Source of the DNA: Prochlorococcus sp. scB243_495L20
Lineage (GTDB): Bacteria > Cyanobacteriota > Cyanobacteriia > PCC-6307 > Cyanobiaceae
Length of the DNA: 64,000 nt
Direction: 5' to 3'
Assembly: GCA_000634215.1 (NCBI GenBank)
Contig: JFLX01000001.1
Span: 248,001-312,000 of the forward strand
Under the pieces are notes generated by a model. That model had not been told where the DNA came from. It was given only the letters and a program-made list of their open reading frames with translations, and made no database searches. The first letter of the stretch is position 1. The number at the start of each line of letters is the position of its first letter. Position numbers and translations under genes: made by a program. Shown here piece by piece: positions 43,496-53,116 of the stretch.

Positions 43496-44923
43496 TTATA
43501 TATTGCAAATAGACTCTGTATCCTTAATTTTAGTATTATTCCTATCTAAACAATTTTTATTTTTAGCAAGGAAAGTTAATCTTTCTAATTCATCTATATT
43601 CAGATTGTAATTATATATTGCATTAATATTTTTTGATTTCGCATTACTTAATTCACTTTGCCTAATGAGAACATCTTTTAGAGTTGATATTCCAACATCA
43701 TATCTAAGTCTGGAAAGCCTTACAGACTCTTTGTTAGATTCAATTTCTTTGAGAGAAGAGATTATTTTTTCTTCATGTAATTTAAGATTTAAATAAGCTT
43801 TACTAATACTTGTTGTTAAAACATTTTTTAGATTTTCATAAGTATATTTTTCGGCTTCTGCATCTGCTATTTTTGATTTGTAAGAGTTCTTATTTTGTCC
43901 GCCATCAAAAATACTCCATGCAAAATTTAGACTTATGGTATTTGTATAATTAGATCCAGATTTTTCAGAGTCGATATTAGTTGCTAAAGAGTCACCCTTT
44001 GAAAATGTACTAGATAATGAATTACTGATATAGATATTTGGCTTATTTTGAGCTAAAAAGCTCTCTGCTTGGCTCTTTTTGATTGATTTTTGAAGAATAA
44101 GGTTTTTTAAGGAAAGATTTTTATCCAAACCTTCATTAATATTTTTATTCAATTTATGATTCCAAAACCCTATAAGGTTTTGCTCTTTATTAGTTTCGAA
44201 ATCTCCCTTAATATTAAGAATCTCTTTAAGAGAAATTTTATTAATTTCATGTTCTATTTTCTTTTCATTAAGTGATTGTTGATCTCGAGATAATTGAGCT
44301 TCTGCTTCAAGAACTTCAAATTTTGTACCAATTCCAGTATCTAGCTTCGCTTTAGCATTTTCTAAACTTGTAATTGATAAATCAAGTGTGAATTTTTTAT
44401 TTTGAATATCTTGATATGACTTTTTGTATTTGTGATATCTGATTCTTGCTTCTTGAATTAAATCTTTTTTCTTAATCTCATAATTATTTTCTGCAATTTT
44501 GTAATTTGTTTTGGCAATTTTAATTTCAGATCCTCTTAGCGGGGCAATTAAATCCCATTTAATATTCAGGGAGGGATTAGCCGTAAATTGTGATGTTTTT
44601 AAAGTAGCTGAATTGCTACTGTAATTTTTACCTGCGACATATTTTGGTATCCCATTGGCTTGAAAATCTAAGGATGGGTATCTTTTGGCAATTTGACTGG
44701 AAAGATTAAAGCTTGCAGAGGCTACTAAGTTTTGTAATGATTTTAATTCTTGATTATTTAATACAAGTTTTTCTATTTCTTGATAATCAACAAAAGTAAT
44801 ATTTAATTTTTCTTCTAAAACATTATCAATGTAATTTTTTGTTTCGCTGGATAGAACATTAAAGGTATTCATACTTAATGTAAGCGGCAATAATAAGAAA
44901 GGATTTATTACTCTTCTAAGCAT
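43496..44923 (-). CDS. TolC family outer membrane efflux protein
   Basis: The 475-aa protein has a signal-like N-terminus (MLRRVINPFLLLPLTLSM) and two repeats of long alpha-helical OEP domains. Repeat marks include SLDFQANGIPKYV and, in the second half, SLNFAWSIFDGGQNKNSYKSK. A paired GIGTKFEVLEAEAQLSR / VGISTLKDVLIRQSELS also occurs, typical of TolC. It forms the outer-membrane channel for type I or RND export. No adaptor or exporter is adjacent. The stop touches the inositol monophosphatase start region. Confidence 0.9.
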   Translation of the reverse strand: MLRRVINPFLLLPLTLSMNTFNVLSSETKNYIDNVLEEKLNITFVDYQEIEKLVLNNQELKSLQNLVASASFNLSSQIAKRYPSLDFQANGIPKYVAGKNYSSNSATLKTSQFTANPSLNIKWDLIAPLRGSEIKIAKTNYKIAENNYEIKKKDLIQEARIRYHKYKKSYQDIQNKKFTLDLSITSLENAKAKLDTGIGTKFEVLEAEAQLSRDQQSLNEKKIEHEINKISLKEILNIKGDFETNKEQNLIGFWNHKLNKNINEGLDKNLSLKNLILQKSIKKSQAESFLAQNKPNIYISNSLSSTFSKGDSLATNIDSEKSGSNYTNTISLNFAWSIFDGGQNKNSYKSKIADAEAEKYTYENLKNVLTTSISKAYLNLKLHEEKIISSLKEIESNKESVRLSRLRYDVGISTLKDVLIRQSELSNAKSKNINAIYNYNLNIDELERLTFLAKNKNCLDRNNTKIKDTESICNI

Positions 44924-44948
44924 GTTTTATAGTTTCGAAAATATTCGA

Positions 44949-46328
44949 TTAACCAATCAAAGTATTAATAATATCATTTGAATCATCAAGAACGTGAATT
45001 TTAGTATTTATTTGATTCTCAACTTCTTGAATATTTTTATCATCTAAAAATAAATCAGTATTAACTTTTAACATAATAGATGGTATGTAAACAGCTTCTC
45101 CTAAATCCTTATTTTTCAGCCCGTAAATTAGATCTTCTCCAGTAAGAAGACCTGTAACAACTTGATCTTGGCCCCAATAAATACTTGGCAAACCATATAA
45201 ATTAATTGTTAATCCATTAATTAAGTTTAATTTTTTAACTGTAGGAATTAGGGCTTCATAAACTAATTTACCAACAATCCAACTAACTTTTTTTGGCTTT
45301 TTTACTTTTTGGGGTAGGTTTTGAGTCTTCTCTCTTAATTTTTCTAGAAAGTTTCTAATAGTCCCAACTCCATTGGATTCTTGTGGCATATTTTCGTAGG
45401 TTTTGTAACTAGGTAAATTTGTCCCAGCAATTAAATACCATTCGTCTGCTAGCCAACAAAAACGAGTCCCAAGATTAATTTGTAGAGAGGCTTGAATTCT
45501 CTCTACTTGTTTAATAGTTTTTTTTGCGTATTCTGGGCTTATTGATTTCAATCCATCATTTTCTGGTCTAAATTTTGTAAGTCCTACAGGAACTATTGCG
45601 ACTGAAAGTACCGTTTTAGAGGTTTTTTTGTAGAATTCAGCAAGTTCCAAAATTGATTTCTCAAGAATATCCCCATCATTTATACCTGGACAAACAACTA
45701 TTTGAGCATGTATTTGAATGGAGTTTTTTTCAAACCACGAAATTTGATCAAGTATCACACCTGCTTTTTTATTTTTTAATAATTTTTCTCTTGTGGCGGG
45801 ATCAGTAGCATGAACTGAAATAAAAAGTGGGGATAGTTTTTGCATAGCAATTCTTTCCCAGTCTTCTTTTTTTAAATTTGTAAGAGTTAAATAAGAGCCA
45901 TATAGAAAACTTAATCTATAATCATCATCTTTTATATAAAGGCTTTTTCTTTTACCACTTGGCTGTTGATCAATAAAACAAAATGGACATCTATTATTGC
46001 ATTGCTTGATTGAATCAAATAATGCATCTTTAAAATTTATACCTAAATTAACGTCTGGATCTTTTTCAATATTTATATTGTGAATCTCATGATTTTTATC
46101 TAAAACTGATATGTCTAAAATTTCTTCACTAATCAGAATTTGATAATCAATTAAATCTCTTGGTTTTTTTCCATTAATACTAATTATTGAATCACCTTTT
46201 TCAAATCCGATTTCTTCAGCAATAGAATTAGCTTCAATACTTTCAATTTCTGCAGGGTTTATTTTATAAGTAATATTAGGAACCAAAATATCAATGGGAT
46301 CTTCCGTGTAATTAACTTCTTGCCACAC
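44949..46328 (-). CDS. DUF512 radical SAM protein with PDZ-like N-terminus
   Basis: The 459-aa protein has an N-terminal PDZ-like region (about residues 20-80, IEANSIAEEIGFEKGDSIISING), a radical-SAM-like cysteine motif C110-x3-C114-x2-C117 (CNNRCPFC), and the DUF512 C-terminus with RFCWLADEWYLIAG and VVTGLLTGEDLIYGL. Family members are annotated as Fe-S oxidoreductases with unknown reaction; they are widespread in cyanobacteria and Firmicutes. Translation starts at GTG 46328. It lies 26 bases upstream of tolC on the same strand. Confidence 0.88.
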   Translation of the reverse strand: MWQEVNYTEDPIDILVPNITYKINPAEIESIEANSIAEEIGFEKGDSIISINGKKPRDLIDYQILISEEILDISVLDKNHEIHNINIEKDPDVNLGINFKDALFDSIKQCNNRCPFCFIDQQPSGKRKSLYIKDDDYRLSFLYGSYLTLTNLKKEDWERIAMQKLSPLFISVHATDPATREKLLKNKKAGVILDQISWFEKNSIQIHAQIVVCPGINDGDILEKSILELAEFYKKTSKTVLSVAIVPVGLTKFRPENDGLKSISPEYAKKTIKQVERIQASLQINLGTRFCWLADEWYLIAGTNLPSYKTYENMPQESNGVGTIRNFLEKLREKTQNLPQKVKKPKKVSWIVGKLVYEALIPTVKKLNLINGLTINLYGLPSIYWGQDQVVTGLLTGEDLIYGLKNKDLGEAVYIPSIMLKVNTDLFLDDKNIQEVENQINTKIHVLDDSNDIINTLIG

Positions 46329-46374
46329 AATTTAAGGCCAAATACTCTTATTTATATTTATTCTAAACTTATAT

Positions 46375-46488
46375 ATGACTCAAAGCGTATTAAATACTTT
46401 TAAAAAACTAAATATAGGTGTTAAATTATGGGCCTTTTATTTATTAAAATATGGCATTCGCAGTTTTCTAAAACACGATTTAGATTAA
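46375..46488 (+). CDS. Small basic/hydrophobic ORF, 37 aa
   Basis: ATG 46375 to TAA 46486-46488 encodes MTQSVLNTFKKLNIGVKLW followed by AFYLLKYGIRSFLKHDLD. It could form one amphipathic helix. It fills most of the gap between the divergent DUF512 and DUF3120 genes, and ends 19 bases before the latter. The residue pattern looks protein-like, but it is short enough to be chance or a leader. Confidence 0.35.
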   Translation: MTQSVLNTFKKLNIGVKLWAFYLLKYGIRSFLKHDLD

Positions 46489-46506
46489 TTAAAATTACCT
46501 TTTTCA

Positions 46507-47274
46507 TTGAAAGAATTAATTACAAAAAATTTAGAAGTAAAAGAAAAATTCAACTATGAATCCAACAAGAAAGTTGATTCATACGAAAATAGTTTTTTAT
46601 CAAATCCTACATCTTTAAGATTGTGGTCTTCTTTTTTTGTAATTTTACCTATTTTTGTTCAAGCACCTTGGGTTAGGTTAGAACCAATAAGTGCTCTTTG
46701 TTTTACTTTTGTTATTGCCTTAGTGGCAATTGTTTTGAATCAGAAAGGATCAAATAAGTGGTTTATTGTCAGTTCATTACTACTTGGTATATCAGGTAGT
46801 TGGCTTGGTGGATGTTTGTTCTGGGGATGGTTAAGCCCATTTCCTATCCTACACATACCTGTTGAAGCTGTAGTTCTCCCACTAGCTTTAATTGGATTTG
46901 GTACTAATTGGAAAATAGGTTCAAGTTTTTATATCTCTTCTCTATTTGGAACCGCAGTTACTGATATTACAATATTTTTAATCGGAATCATGGATCAATG
47001 GAAGCAGGTAATTACAGCAGATACTGAAAATGCACCCATGATTCTTCAAAAAACTTCAGAGAGTCTTATTCAAATAAAATCATTATCTATTATTGTTTTT
47101 GTTGCTCTTATACTCTGGTTTATTTCAAAAGAAATTTTAGATTCTGGCACAATTAATACTACTAGTGGCAAAGCACTCTTGGTTTCTGGTTACGTAATTC
47201 AAACGACATTAGTTGTTGATGGTATTTTTATTGTTTTAGCAATTCTGCAACCCACTTTAAGTGGATTGGTTTAA
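46507..47274 (+). CDS. DUF3120 family membrane protein
   Basis: The 255-aa protein has a charged N-terminus and about six helices from residue 37 onward. The block FVQAPWVRLEPISALCFT is the recognisable DUF3120 mark, and FWGWLSPFPILHIPVEAVVLP follows. The family is cyanobacterial with no assigned function. Translation begins at TTG 46507. The stop overlaps the nadB ATG by one base (TAATG), so the two are coupled. Confidence 0.8.
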   Translation: MKELITKNLEVKEKFNYESNKKVDSYENSFLSNPTSLRLWSSFFVILPIFVQAPWVRLEPISALCFTFVIALVAIVLNQKGSNKWFIVSSLLLGISGSWLGGCLFWGWLSPFPILHIPVEAVVLPLALIGFGTNWKIGSSFYISSLFGTAVTDITIFLIGIMDQWKQVITADTENAPMILQKTSESLIQIKSLSIIVFVALILWFISKEILDSGTINTTSGKALLVSGYVIQTTLVVDGIFIVLAILQPTLSGLV

Positions 47275-48941
47275 TGTTAAGGCCTCCATTTTCGCAAGAA
47301 CCGATACCAATAGATAATTGGGATGTAATCGTTATAGGCGCTGGAGCTGCTGGCCTTATGACTTGTCTTGAATTACCCTCAAATTTAAAAGTGCTTCTTT
47401 TAAATAGAAATACTAGTAAGGTATCTTCCAGTAGATGGGCTCAAGGCGGAATCGCATCCGTTGTTAGACAAGATGATTCATTTGATCTTCATGCTGAGGA
47501 TACTTTAAAAGCAGGTGATGGACTATGTGATTTTCAAGCTGTAGAAATGCTAGTTAAAGAAGCTCCAGGTTGTGTTGAAAGGTTGCAGAATTTAGGGATG
47601 ATTTTTGATCAAAGTTCTGATCAACTAGCTACTACCTTGGAAGCAGCCCATTCACGAAGAAGAGTCTTACATGTTAAAGATCGTACTGGACGAGCATTAG
47701 TTGAAGTTCTAGAAGATCATATTGAGAATCAAAAAAATATTCTTCACTGCAGGGGTGTAAGAGTAACTGAACTTCTCATTGAAAATAAAGAATGTAGAGG
47801 AGTTCAGGTTCTTGATGGAGCAAATTTATATTGGATTAAATCTAGAGCTGTTGTTTTGGCTACAGGTGGGGGTGGGCACTTATTTACAAATACAACAAAT
47901 CCTGCTCAATCCTCTGGTGAAGGGATTGCTCTTGCATGGAAAGCAGGAGCTGCTATCGAAGACTTAGAGTTCGTGCAATTTCATCCAACTGCTTTAAAAT
48001 TTTATGGTGCACCTTGCTTCTTAATATCTGAGGCACTTAGAGGGGAAGGAGCGATATTAGTTGATAAAAATGGTGAAAGTCCTGTTAAAAATCTTGAAAA
48101 TCGTGATCTAGCTACTAGAGATCAGGTAAGTAGAGCAATTATGAAAAATATGCATGATAATAATGCAGACCATGTTGGCTTAGATCTTCGGTATATTGAC
48201 CCAGAAAAAATAGTAGAGCGCTTCCCCACGATCTTGAGTCGATGTCAGGATTATGGTGTTAACCCTTTAAATGAGGTTATTCCCGTAGCTCCTGCAGCTC
48301 ATTATTGGATGGGAGGTGTTAAAACTGATCTAAATGCATCTTCAACAAGAAAAGGATTATATGCTGTTGGAGAAGTTGCTTCTACAGGTGTGCACGGTGC
48401 TAATAGACTGGCAAGTAATTCACTGATGGAGTGTCTTGTTTTCGCAAGAAAAATGTCTTCAATTGTTTTGAATGACCTCTCTAAATTTGAACAACTTGAT
48501 AGATCATTTCAAGAGTTTGATATTGAAGATCCTAAAGAAGATCAAATTTCTATAATTGCTGAAAAAATTGATGAACTAAGAAAACTATGTTGGTTAAATT
48601 TAGGTGTATCTCGAAATAAGGTAAATATGAGTAAATTTTTAAATTGCATTCAAAATGATATAGATAAATTAAATACAAATGATTTACTAAATTGTCTTGA
48701 AAAAATAAAATTTGATCAAAAAGTAAAACTCAGTGAACGTAATAGAAGAGCATTAAATCTTTTACTTGATTTAAAGAATAGACAAATAACTACTATAACT
48801 TTATTAAAAGCTTGTCTATTTAGAGAAGAAAGTAGAGGAGGGCATTATAGAGATGATTTCCCTGATAAAGATAAAAATTGGGAATGCCATACAAGACAAC
48901 AATTAGATCAAAAAATTCAAAAAAGATTTATTAAAAATTAA
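47274..48941 (+). CDS. nadB: L-aspartate oxidase
   Basis: This 555-aa FAD enzyme oxidises aspartate to iminoaspartate, the first step of bacterial NAD synthesis. The FAD motif VIVIGAGAAGLMT begins near residue 19. The conserved SSRWAQGGIASV, the active-site region VQFHPTAL and APAAHYWMGGV, and VGEVASTGVHGANRLASNSLME are all canonical. The C-terminal helical domain ends with EESRGGHYRDDFP. It converges on the VKOR gene with an 11-base overlap. nadA is not in the window. Confidence 0.95.
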   Translation: MLRPPFSQEPIPIDNWDVIVIGAGAAGLMTCLELPSNLKVLLLNRNTSKVSSSRWAQGGIASVVRQDDSFDLHAEDTLKAGDGLCDFQAVEMLVKEAPGCVERLQNLGMIFDQSSDQLATTLEAAHSRRRVLHVKDRTGRALVEVLEDHIENQKNILHCRGVRVTELLIENKECRGVQVLDGANLYWIKSRAVVLATGGGGHLFTNTTNPAQSSGEGIALAWKAGAAIEDLEFVQFHPTALKFYGAPCFLISEALRGEGAILVDKNGESPVKNLENRDLATRDQVSRAIMKNMHDNNADHVGLDLRYIDPEKIVERFPTILSRCQDYGVNPLNEVIPVAPAAHYWMGGVKTDLNASSTRKGLYAVGEVASTGVHGANRLASNSLMECLVFARKMSSIVLNDLSKFEQLDRSFQEFDIEDPKEDQISIIAEKIDELRKLCWLNLGVSRNKVNMSKFLNCIQNDIDKLNTNDLLNCLEKIKFDQKVKLSERNRRALNLLLDLKNRQITTITLLKACLFREESRGGHYRDDFPDKDKNWECHTRQQLDQKIQKRFIKN

Positions 48942-49866
48942 GATCTCCCTGATAGTTTGTTTTTGTAGCTAATTCATTTAAGTCACGCGTGCCACTAATA
49001 ATTTCTCCATTTATTTCCCAAGAAGGAAATCCACTGATTCCTTTCGTTTGGCATAGCTCATACTCATTATCTTTTCCATCTTTGGCACACTCAACTACTT
49101 TTAATTCTTTAACTGCTTCCTTACCAAATAATTGTTTCTGATCATGGCAATGCGGGCACCAGTATGCACTATACATAACAATATTGTTTTCACTTAAAAA
49201 TTTTGCAAATTTTAGCTTCTGGGGAGAGCTTGAAGTGGTAATTATTGGTGATACATTTTCAGTGGGGTTTGCAACATCAATAGCATTAGAGGGGTCAACA
49301 TTTGTTGACCAAATTAGGCCCCCCAGCAGGACACTAATTGCTACAATGAATCCTCTAAAAATCATTGGTTCTCTACTTTCGAACTTTGCTCCAATCATAG
49401 AAATTATAAAGATAGAAAACGATAAAATTGCTGAAAGTATACAAAAAAAGCAATATGCTTGAATCTTAAAGAACATTATATTTATTAATAAAAAGCTAAA
49501 TGTTGATGACGCACAAGAAATTAGAAATATTAACCACCATAAAAACTTATTTAATTTTTCTTTTGGGGAAATTAAATTAAGCGAGAGTATTATTGTGATA
49601 ACTAATATTGAAAAATATGTTATTAATCCAGCTAATGAGAGAGGGACATTAACTTGATTATTTTCATATAAAGTACCCCAAGGACTATTTAGAACTGTTT
49701 CACAACCATTTTGTATCCCGGGGCATGAAAGCGAAGTAAATAATCCCCAGTTTTTTAAAGTAATCGAACCTGTATCAACTATGCCTATAGTGCTAAGAAT
49801 TGCGATTATGATTTTTGGCCATTTCAAATCTTTTTTATTTCTTCTGTTTAAAGTCTTAATGGCCAT
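48931..49866 (-). CDS. VKOR-thioredoxin fusion (disulfide-forming oxidoreductase)
   Basis: The 311-aa protein joins a four-helix vitamin K epoxide reductase domain (about residues 15-185) to a thioredoxin-like domain (about 215-311). VKOR cysteines lie in CPGIQNGCETVL and in the quinone-side YCFFC pair. The thioredoxin site is WCPHC. Fusions of this form (LTO1 in plastids) introduce disulfides into lumenal or periplasmic proteins with quinone as acceptor. It diverges from rimO. Confidence 0.92.
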   Translation of the reverse strand: MAIKTLNRRNKKDLKWPKIIIAILSTIGIVDTGSITLKNWGLFTSLSCPGIQNGCETVLNSPWGTLYENNQVNVPLSLAGLITYFSILVITIILSLNLISPKEKLNKFLWWLIFLISCASSTFSFLLINIMFFKIQAYCFFCILSAILSFSIFIISMIGAKFESREPMIFRGFIVAISVLLGGLIWSTNVDPSNAIDVANPTENVSPIITTSSSPQKLKFAKFLSENNIVMYSAYWCPHCHDQKQLFGKEAVKELKVVECAKDGKDNEYELCQTKGISGFPSWEINGEIISGTRDLNELATKTNYQGDLNF

Positions 49867-49971
49867 ACAAAAAGAAAGTTTGTTATTTACATTATCTATC
49901 TTAATATTATCTAGGCATGACAGTTATATACGAAATGCTTTTTAAATCTTTTAATTCTTATTTTTCAAGTT

Positions 49972-51336
49972 GTGAAACAAAATAGTCTCAATGTAAAAGA
50001 AAAAAAACTATCTAAGGTTGCATTTAGTCATGTTGGTTGTGAGAAAAATCTTGTTGATACTGAACATATGCAAGGTTTATTAGATAGAGAGGGTTATGAA
50101 GTTGAAAGCAATATAAATGATGCAAACGTTGTTGTTGTAAATACTTGCAGTTTTATTGAAACAGCTAGAGAAGAATCTATTAGAAAAATTCTAGAATATA
50201 CAAATCAAGGAAAGGAAGTAATAGTTGCAGGCTGTATGGCTCAGCATTTTAAAGATGAGCTTATAAAAGAAATCCCTGAAATAAAAGGTTTGGTTGGAAC
50301 AGGAGATTATCAAAAAATAGCCAAGGTTTTAGACAGAGTAGAAAAAGGGGAAATCGTTAATGAAGTTTCAAAAATTCCTGAATTTATTGCAGATGAGGAA
50401 ATGCCTCGTTTTGTAGATAAAAATAAATTTGTTGCTTATCTTCGCATTGCTGAAGGCTGCAACTATAATTGCGCTTTTTGTATTATTCCTAAGTTGAGAG
50501 GTCCTCAAAGAAGTAGAACAATAGGATCTATAGTTTCAGAAGCCAAAAGTCTTGCAAAAAAAGGTATTCAAGAAATCATATTAATTAGTCAAATAACAAC
50601 TAATTATGGTCAAGATATTTATGGAAAACCATCATTAGCAAAACTTTTGAATGAGCTTTCTAAAGTTCCAATTCCTTGGATAAGGATACATTATGCTTAT
50701 CCAACAGGTTTAACTAATGAAGTTATTAGAGCTTTCAAAGATTCAAAGAATATCTTGCCTTACTTTGATTTGCCACTTCAGCATAGTCATTCAGATGTGT
50801 TGAAGAGTATGAATAGACCTTGGCAAGCTTCTTTGAATGAATCAATTTTGGAGAAAATTAGAAAAGAAATTCCATCTGCTGTATTAAGAACTAGTCTCAT
50901 CGTTGGTTTTCCAGGAGAAAAAAAAGAACATTTTGAACATCTTTTAGAATTTTTGCATAGGCACAAATTTGATCATGTGGGAGTGTTTATTTTTTCTCCT
51001 GAGGAAGGAACTGCAGCTTTTCATTTGCCAAATAAAGTATCTCCAGAGATTGCAGAGGCAAGAAAAGATAACGTTATTTCAGTTCAACAAAATATCTCTA
51101 AAGATAAAAATCAGTCATATGTTGGTTCAAAAATGAAGATTTTGGTAGAAAAAATATCAGAAAATAACGAATTAATAGGTCGGTCCTACAATTTCGCTCC
51201 TGAAATTGACGGAACTGTAATTTTATCTGTTAAAGATAAAATTGATTTGAAAAATTATATTGGTAAATTTGTTGAAGCAAATATTTCTTTTGCAGATGAA
51301 TATGATTTGTATGGAGAGACTATTAAAATTTTGTAG
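49972..51336 (+). CDS. rimO: Ribosomal protein S12 methylthiotransferase RimO
   Basis: This 454-aa radical SAM enzyme methylthiolates an aspartate of ribosomal protein S12. The N-terminal MTTase domain has cysteines in [23 protein letters not shown] and AGCMAQ. The radical SAM cluster is C163-x3-C167-x2-C170 (CNYNCAFC). A TRAM-like RNA/protein-binding domain closes the protein. [22 protein letters not shown] is of the RimO rather than MiaB form. The start is GTG 49972. Confidence 0.92.
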   Translation: MKQNSLNVKEKKLSKVAFSHVGCEKNLVDTEHMQGLLDREGYEVESNINDANVVVVNTCSFIETAREESIRKILEYTNQGKEVIVAGCMAQHFKDELIKEIPEIKGLVGTGDYQKIAKVLDRVEKGEIVNEVSKIPEFIADEEMPRFVDKNKFVAYLRIAEGCNYNCAFCIIPKLRGPQRSRTIGSIVSEAKSLAKKGIQEIILISQITTNYGQDIYGKPSLAKLLNELSKVPIPWIRIHYAYPTGLTNEVIRAFKDSKNILPYFDLPLQHSHSDVLKSMNRPWQASLNESILEKIRKEIPSAVLRTSLIVGFPGEKKEHFEHLLEFLHRHKFDHVGVFIFSPEEGTAAFHLPNKVSPEIAEARKDNVISVQQNISKDKNQSYVGSKMKILVEKISENNELIGRSYNFAPEIDGTVILSVKDKIDLKNYIGKFVEANISFADEYDLYGETIKIL

Positions 51337-51341
51337 TTTTT

Positions 51342-51434
51342 TTAAATTAATTTAACTGCTCTTAAGAGCTTATCTAATGCGAAAGCAGCTCCAAAACCAA
51401 AACCAATAAATGCAAAATAGAAAATGATGTTCAT
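51342..51434 (-). CDS. petL: Putative cytochrome b6f small subunit PetL
   Basis: A 30-aa ORF (ATG 51434, stop 51342-51344) encodes a single membrane helix, FYFAFIGFGFGAAFAL, ending in DKLLRAVKLI. The length of about 30 residues and a C-terminus LRAVKLI after a Gly-rich helix match cyanobacterial PetL, the stabilising small subunit of the cytochrome b6f complex. The gene is isolated between rimO and the DUF4346 gene. Short length limits certainty; other one-helix subunits remain possible. Confidence 0.5.
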   Translation of the reverse strand: MNIIFYFAFIGFGFGAAFALDKLLRAVKLI

Positions 51435-51498
51435 TAATTTTTTTATTTTTATTTAATTTAACATCAGATGAAAAGATTAGATTTTTTCGTTTAATTTC

Positions 51499-51885
51499 TT
51501 AATCTTGGATATAGGGTAATTTTTTGTATAAACATTCTTCTGCTTTTTGTAGTTCCCGGCCTAAATATAGAGCATGGTCGAATCTGGTGATTAAGTCGTT
51601 TCTTTCTTCAGTGATTAATATTCCAAGTTGTTTTGCACTAATACCTTCAAATACTTCATTACAAACTCTTTTATTTTCAGAGTCGCATTTAATTGGTTCA
51701 TTTGTTTCTGGGTCAAGCGCATATCCATCATCATTAATATTATTTAGATAGTGCTCCAAAATTATTTTATTTTCTACTAAATCTACTTTTATAATAAAAT
51801 AACCGTTTGGATCTAAGTCTATATATCGGTTGGATAGATTATCATCAATATTTATTTTTTCATCGAAACTTTTACTAGAATCCAT
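51499..51885 (-). CDS. DUF4346 family protein
   Basis: The 128-aa protein matches DUF4346, found alone or fused to dihydropteroate-synthase-like domains. Key segments are DLDPNGYFIIKVDLVENKIILEH, YALDPETNEPIKC, GISAKQLGILITEE and the strongly conserved RFDHALYLGRELQKAEECL. The LGRELQKAE helix and C-terminal YIQD are typical. The function is unknown. It precedes the PetL candidate by 64 bases. Confidence 0.8.
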   Translation of the reverse strand: MDSSKSFDEKINIDDNLSNRYIDLDPNGYFIIKVDLVENKIILEHYLNNINDDGYALDPETNEPIKCDSENKRVCNEVFEGISAKQLGILITEERNDLITRFDHALYLGRELQKAEECLYKKLPYIQD

Positions 51886-51944
51886 TCTTAGAAGTTAATA
51901 AAAACTATATTACTAATATAATCTTTGGTAAAGCTAAATAATTT

Positions 51945-53099
51945 TTATTTAAAGGGTATAGATTTATTTTCCATATCAATTTCCATCTTAGTTTGTTTAT
52001 TAACTTCATTTAGCCAAGGATAGATTATATTTTCCATATTTTTATCAAACCACTTATGCAAGCTTATGGTGCTTTTCGCAAAAAAACCCCTCCTTCTTTT
52101 ATGTTTCCCGCCTGCTCCAGGATCAAACAAATGGATACTATTTTTTATTGCCCATTCAATTGGCTGGTAGTAGCATAATTCAAAATGTAAATTAGATATT
52201 TCTTCTTGACTACCCCAATATCTACCCCATAAGTTGTTTTTATTTTTAACGCACATCGACATAGCAAAAATTTCATTTGAATCATTTTTTGATGCGCTAA
52301 AAAGTAAAAGATTTTTTTTATTATCAAGAATTTTTTCGAAAAATGTAGGAGTTAAATATTTACTTCCCCAGACTCCCCACCTTGAACAATGCTGTTCATA
52401 AAAATCATGCATTTTTTCGAGTATTTCTTTGTTGATATCAATTTCATTAAAAATTTTTATTTTAATATCTTGTTTAGTAATTGATTTCCTCTCTTTTTTT
52501 ATATTTTTTCTCTGATTAGAGTTAAATCTTGAAAGAAAATCATCAAACGTTTTTTCGCCATTACTCCTCCATTCACTGCTGGAATTTATCCATTCATGGT
52601 ATCCCAAAGATTTAAGATGTTCCCCCCAGCTTTCATCAATATATAAAAAATTACAACTTAAAATTTTGTTTGTAATCGCGAAGCTTTCGATATGGTTTAT
52701 GAGTAAATTTGTAATTTCTTTCTTATCTTCATTTTTTTTATAAAGAAATTGATATCCATTTACAGGACTATAAGGACTCATTCCAATTAATTTAGGATAA
52801 TAATTTAAATTCAGCTCTTGAGCCAATCTTGCAAATGATTGATCAAAAATGAATTCTCCATAGCTATGATTTTTTAAAAAAAGTGGAGCAATTCCTAATA
52901 TTTCTTCATTTTTATAAGCAACAAAATATAGAGGTTGCCAACCAGTTTCTCTTGAGACACTTTTTGATATTTCAAGGTTTTTAAGCCAAGTCCATTCATA
53001 GAATGGATTATTTATTTCATTTGTTAATTCATTCCATATCTCCTTGGAGATTTCCTTGATTGACAATTTGACTTCAACTTTATGTATTTTTTGGTTCAT
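51945..53099 (-). CDS. GNAT/FemAB-like acyltransferase (DUF482, COG3146)
   Basis: The 384-aa protein matches the peptidogalycan-biosynthesis-like N-acyltransferase family with a FemAB/GNAT fold. Marks are SWGEHLKSLGYHEW, FLSRFNSNQRKNIKKERKSI (family F-x-S-x-x-R-x-x-I-R-R-E-R) and LCYYQPIEWAIKN...FDPGAGGKHKRRRGF. The substrate is unknown. It lies 17 bases after the RibD-like gene on the same strand, as the third member of a queD-like/RibD-like/GNAT cluster. Confidence 0.8.
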   Translation of the reverse strand: MNQKIHKVEVKLSIKEISKEIWNELTNEINNPFYEWTWLKNLEISKSVSRETGWQPLYFVAYKNEEILGIAPLFLKNHSYGEFIFDQSFARLAQELNLNYYPKLIGMSPYSPVNGYQFLYKKNEDKKEITNLLINHIESFAITNKILSCNFLYIDESWGEHLKSLGYHEWINSSSEWRSNGEKTFDDFLSRFNSNQRKNIKKERKSITKQDIKIKIFNEIDINKEILEKMHDFYEQHCSRWGVWGSKYLTPTFFEKILDNKKNLLLFSASKNDSNEIFAMSMCVKNKNNLWGRYWGSQEEISNLHFELCYYQPIEWAIKNSIHLFDPGAGGKHKRRRGFFAKSTISLHKWFDKNMENIIYPWLNEVNKQTKMEIDMENKSIPFK

Positions 53100-53116
53100 T
53101 TATTATCGAATCTATT

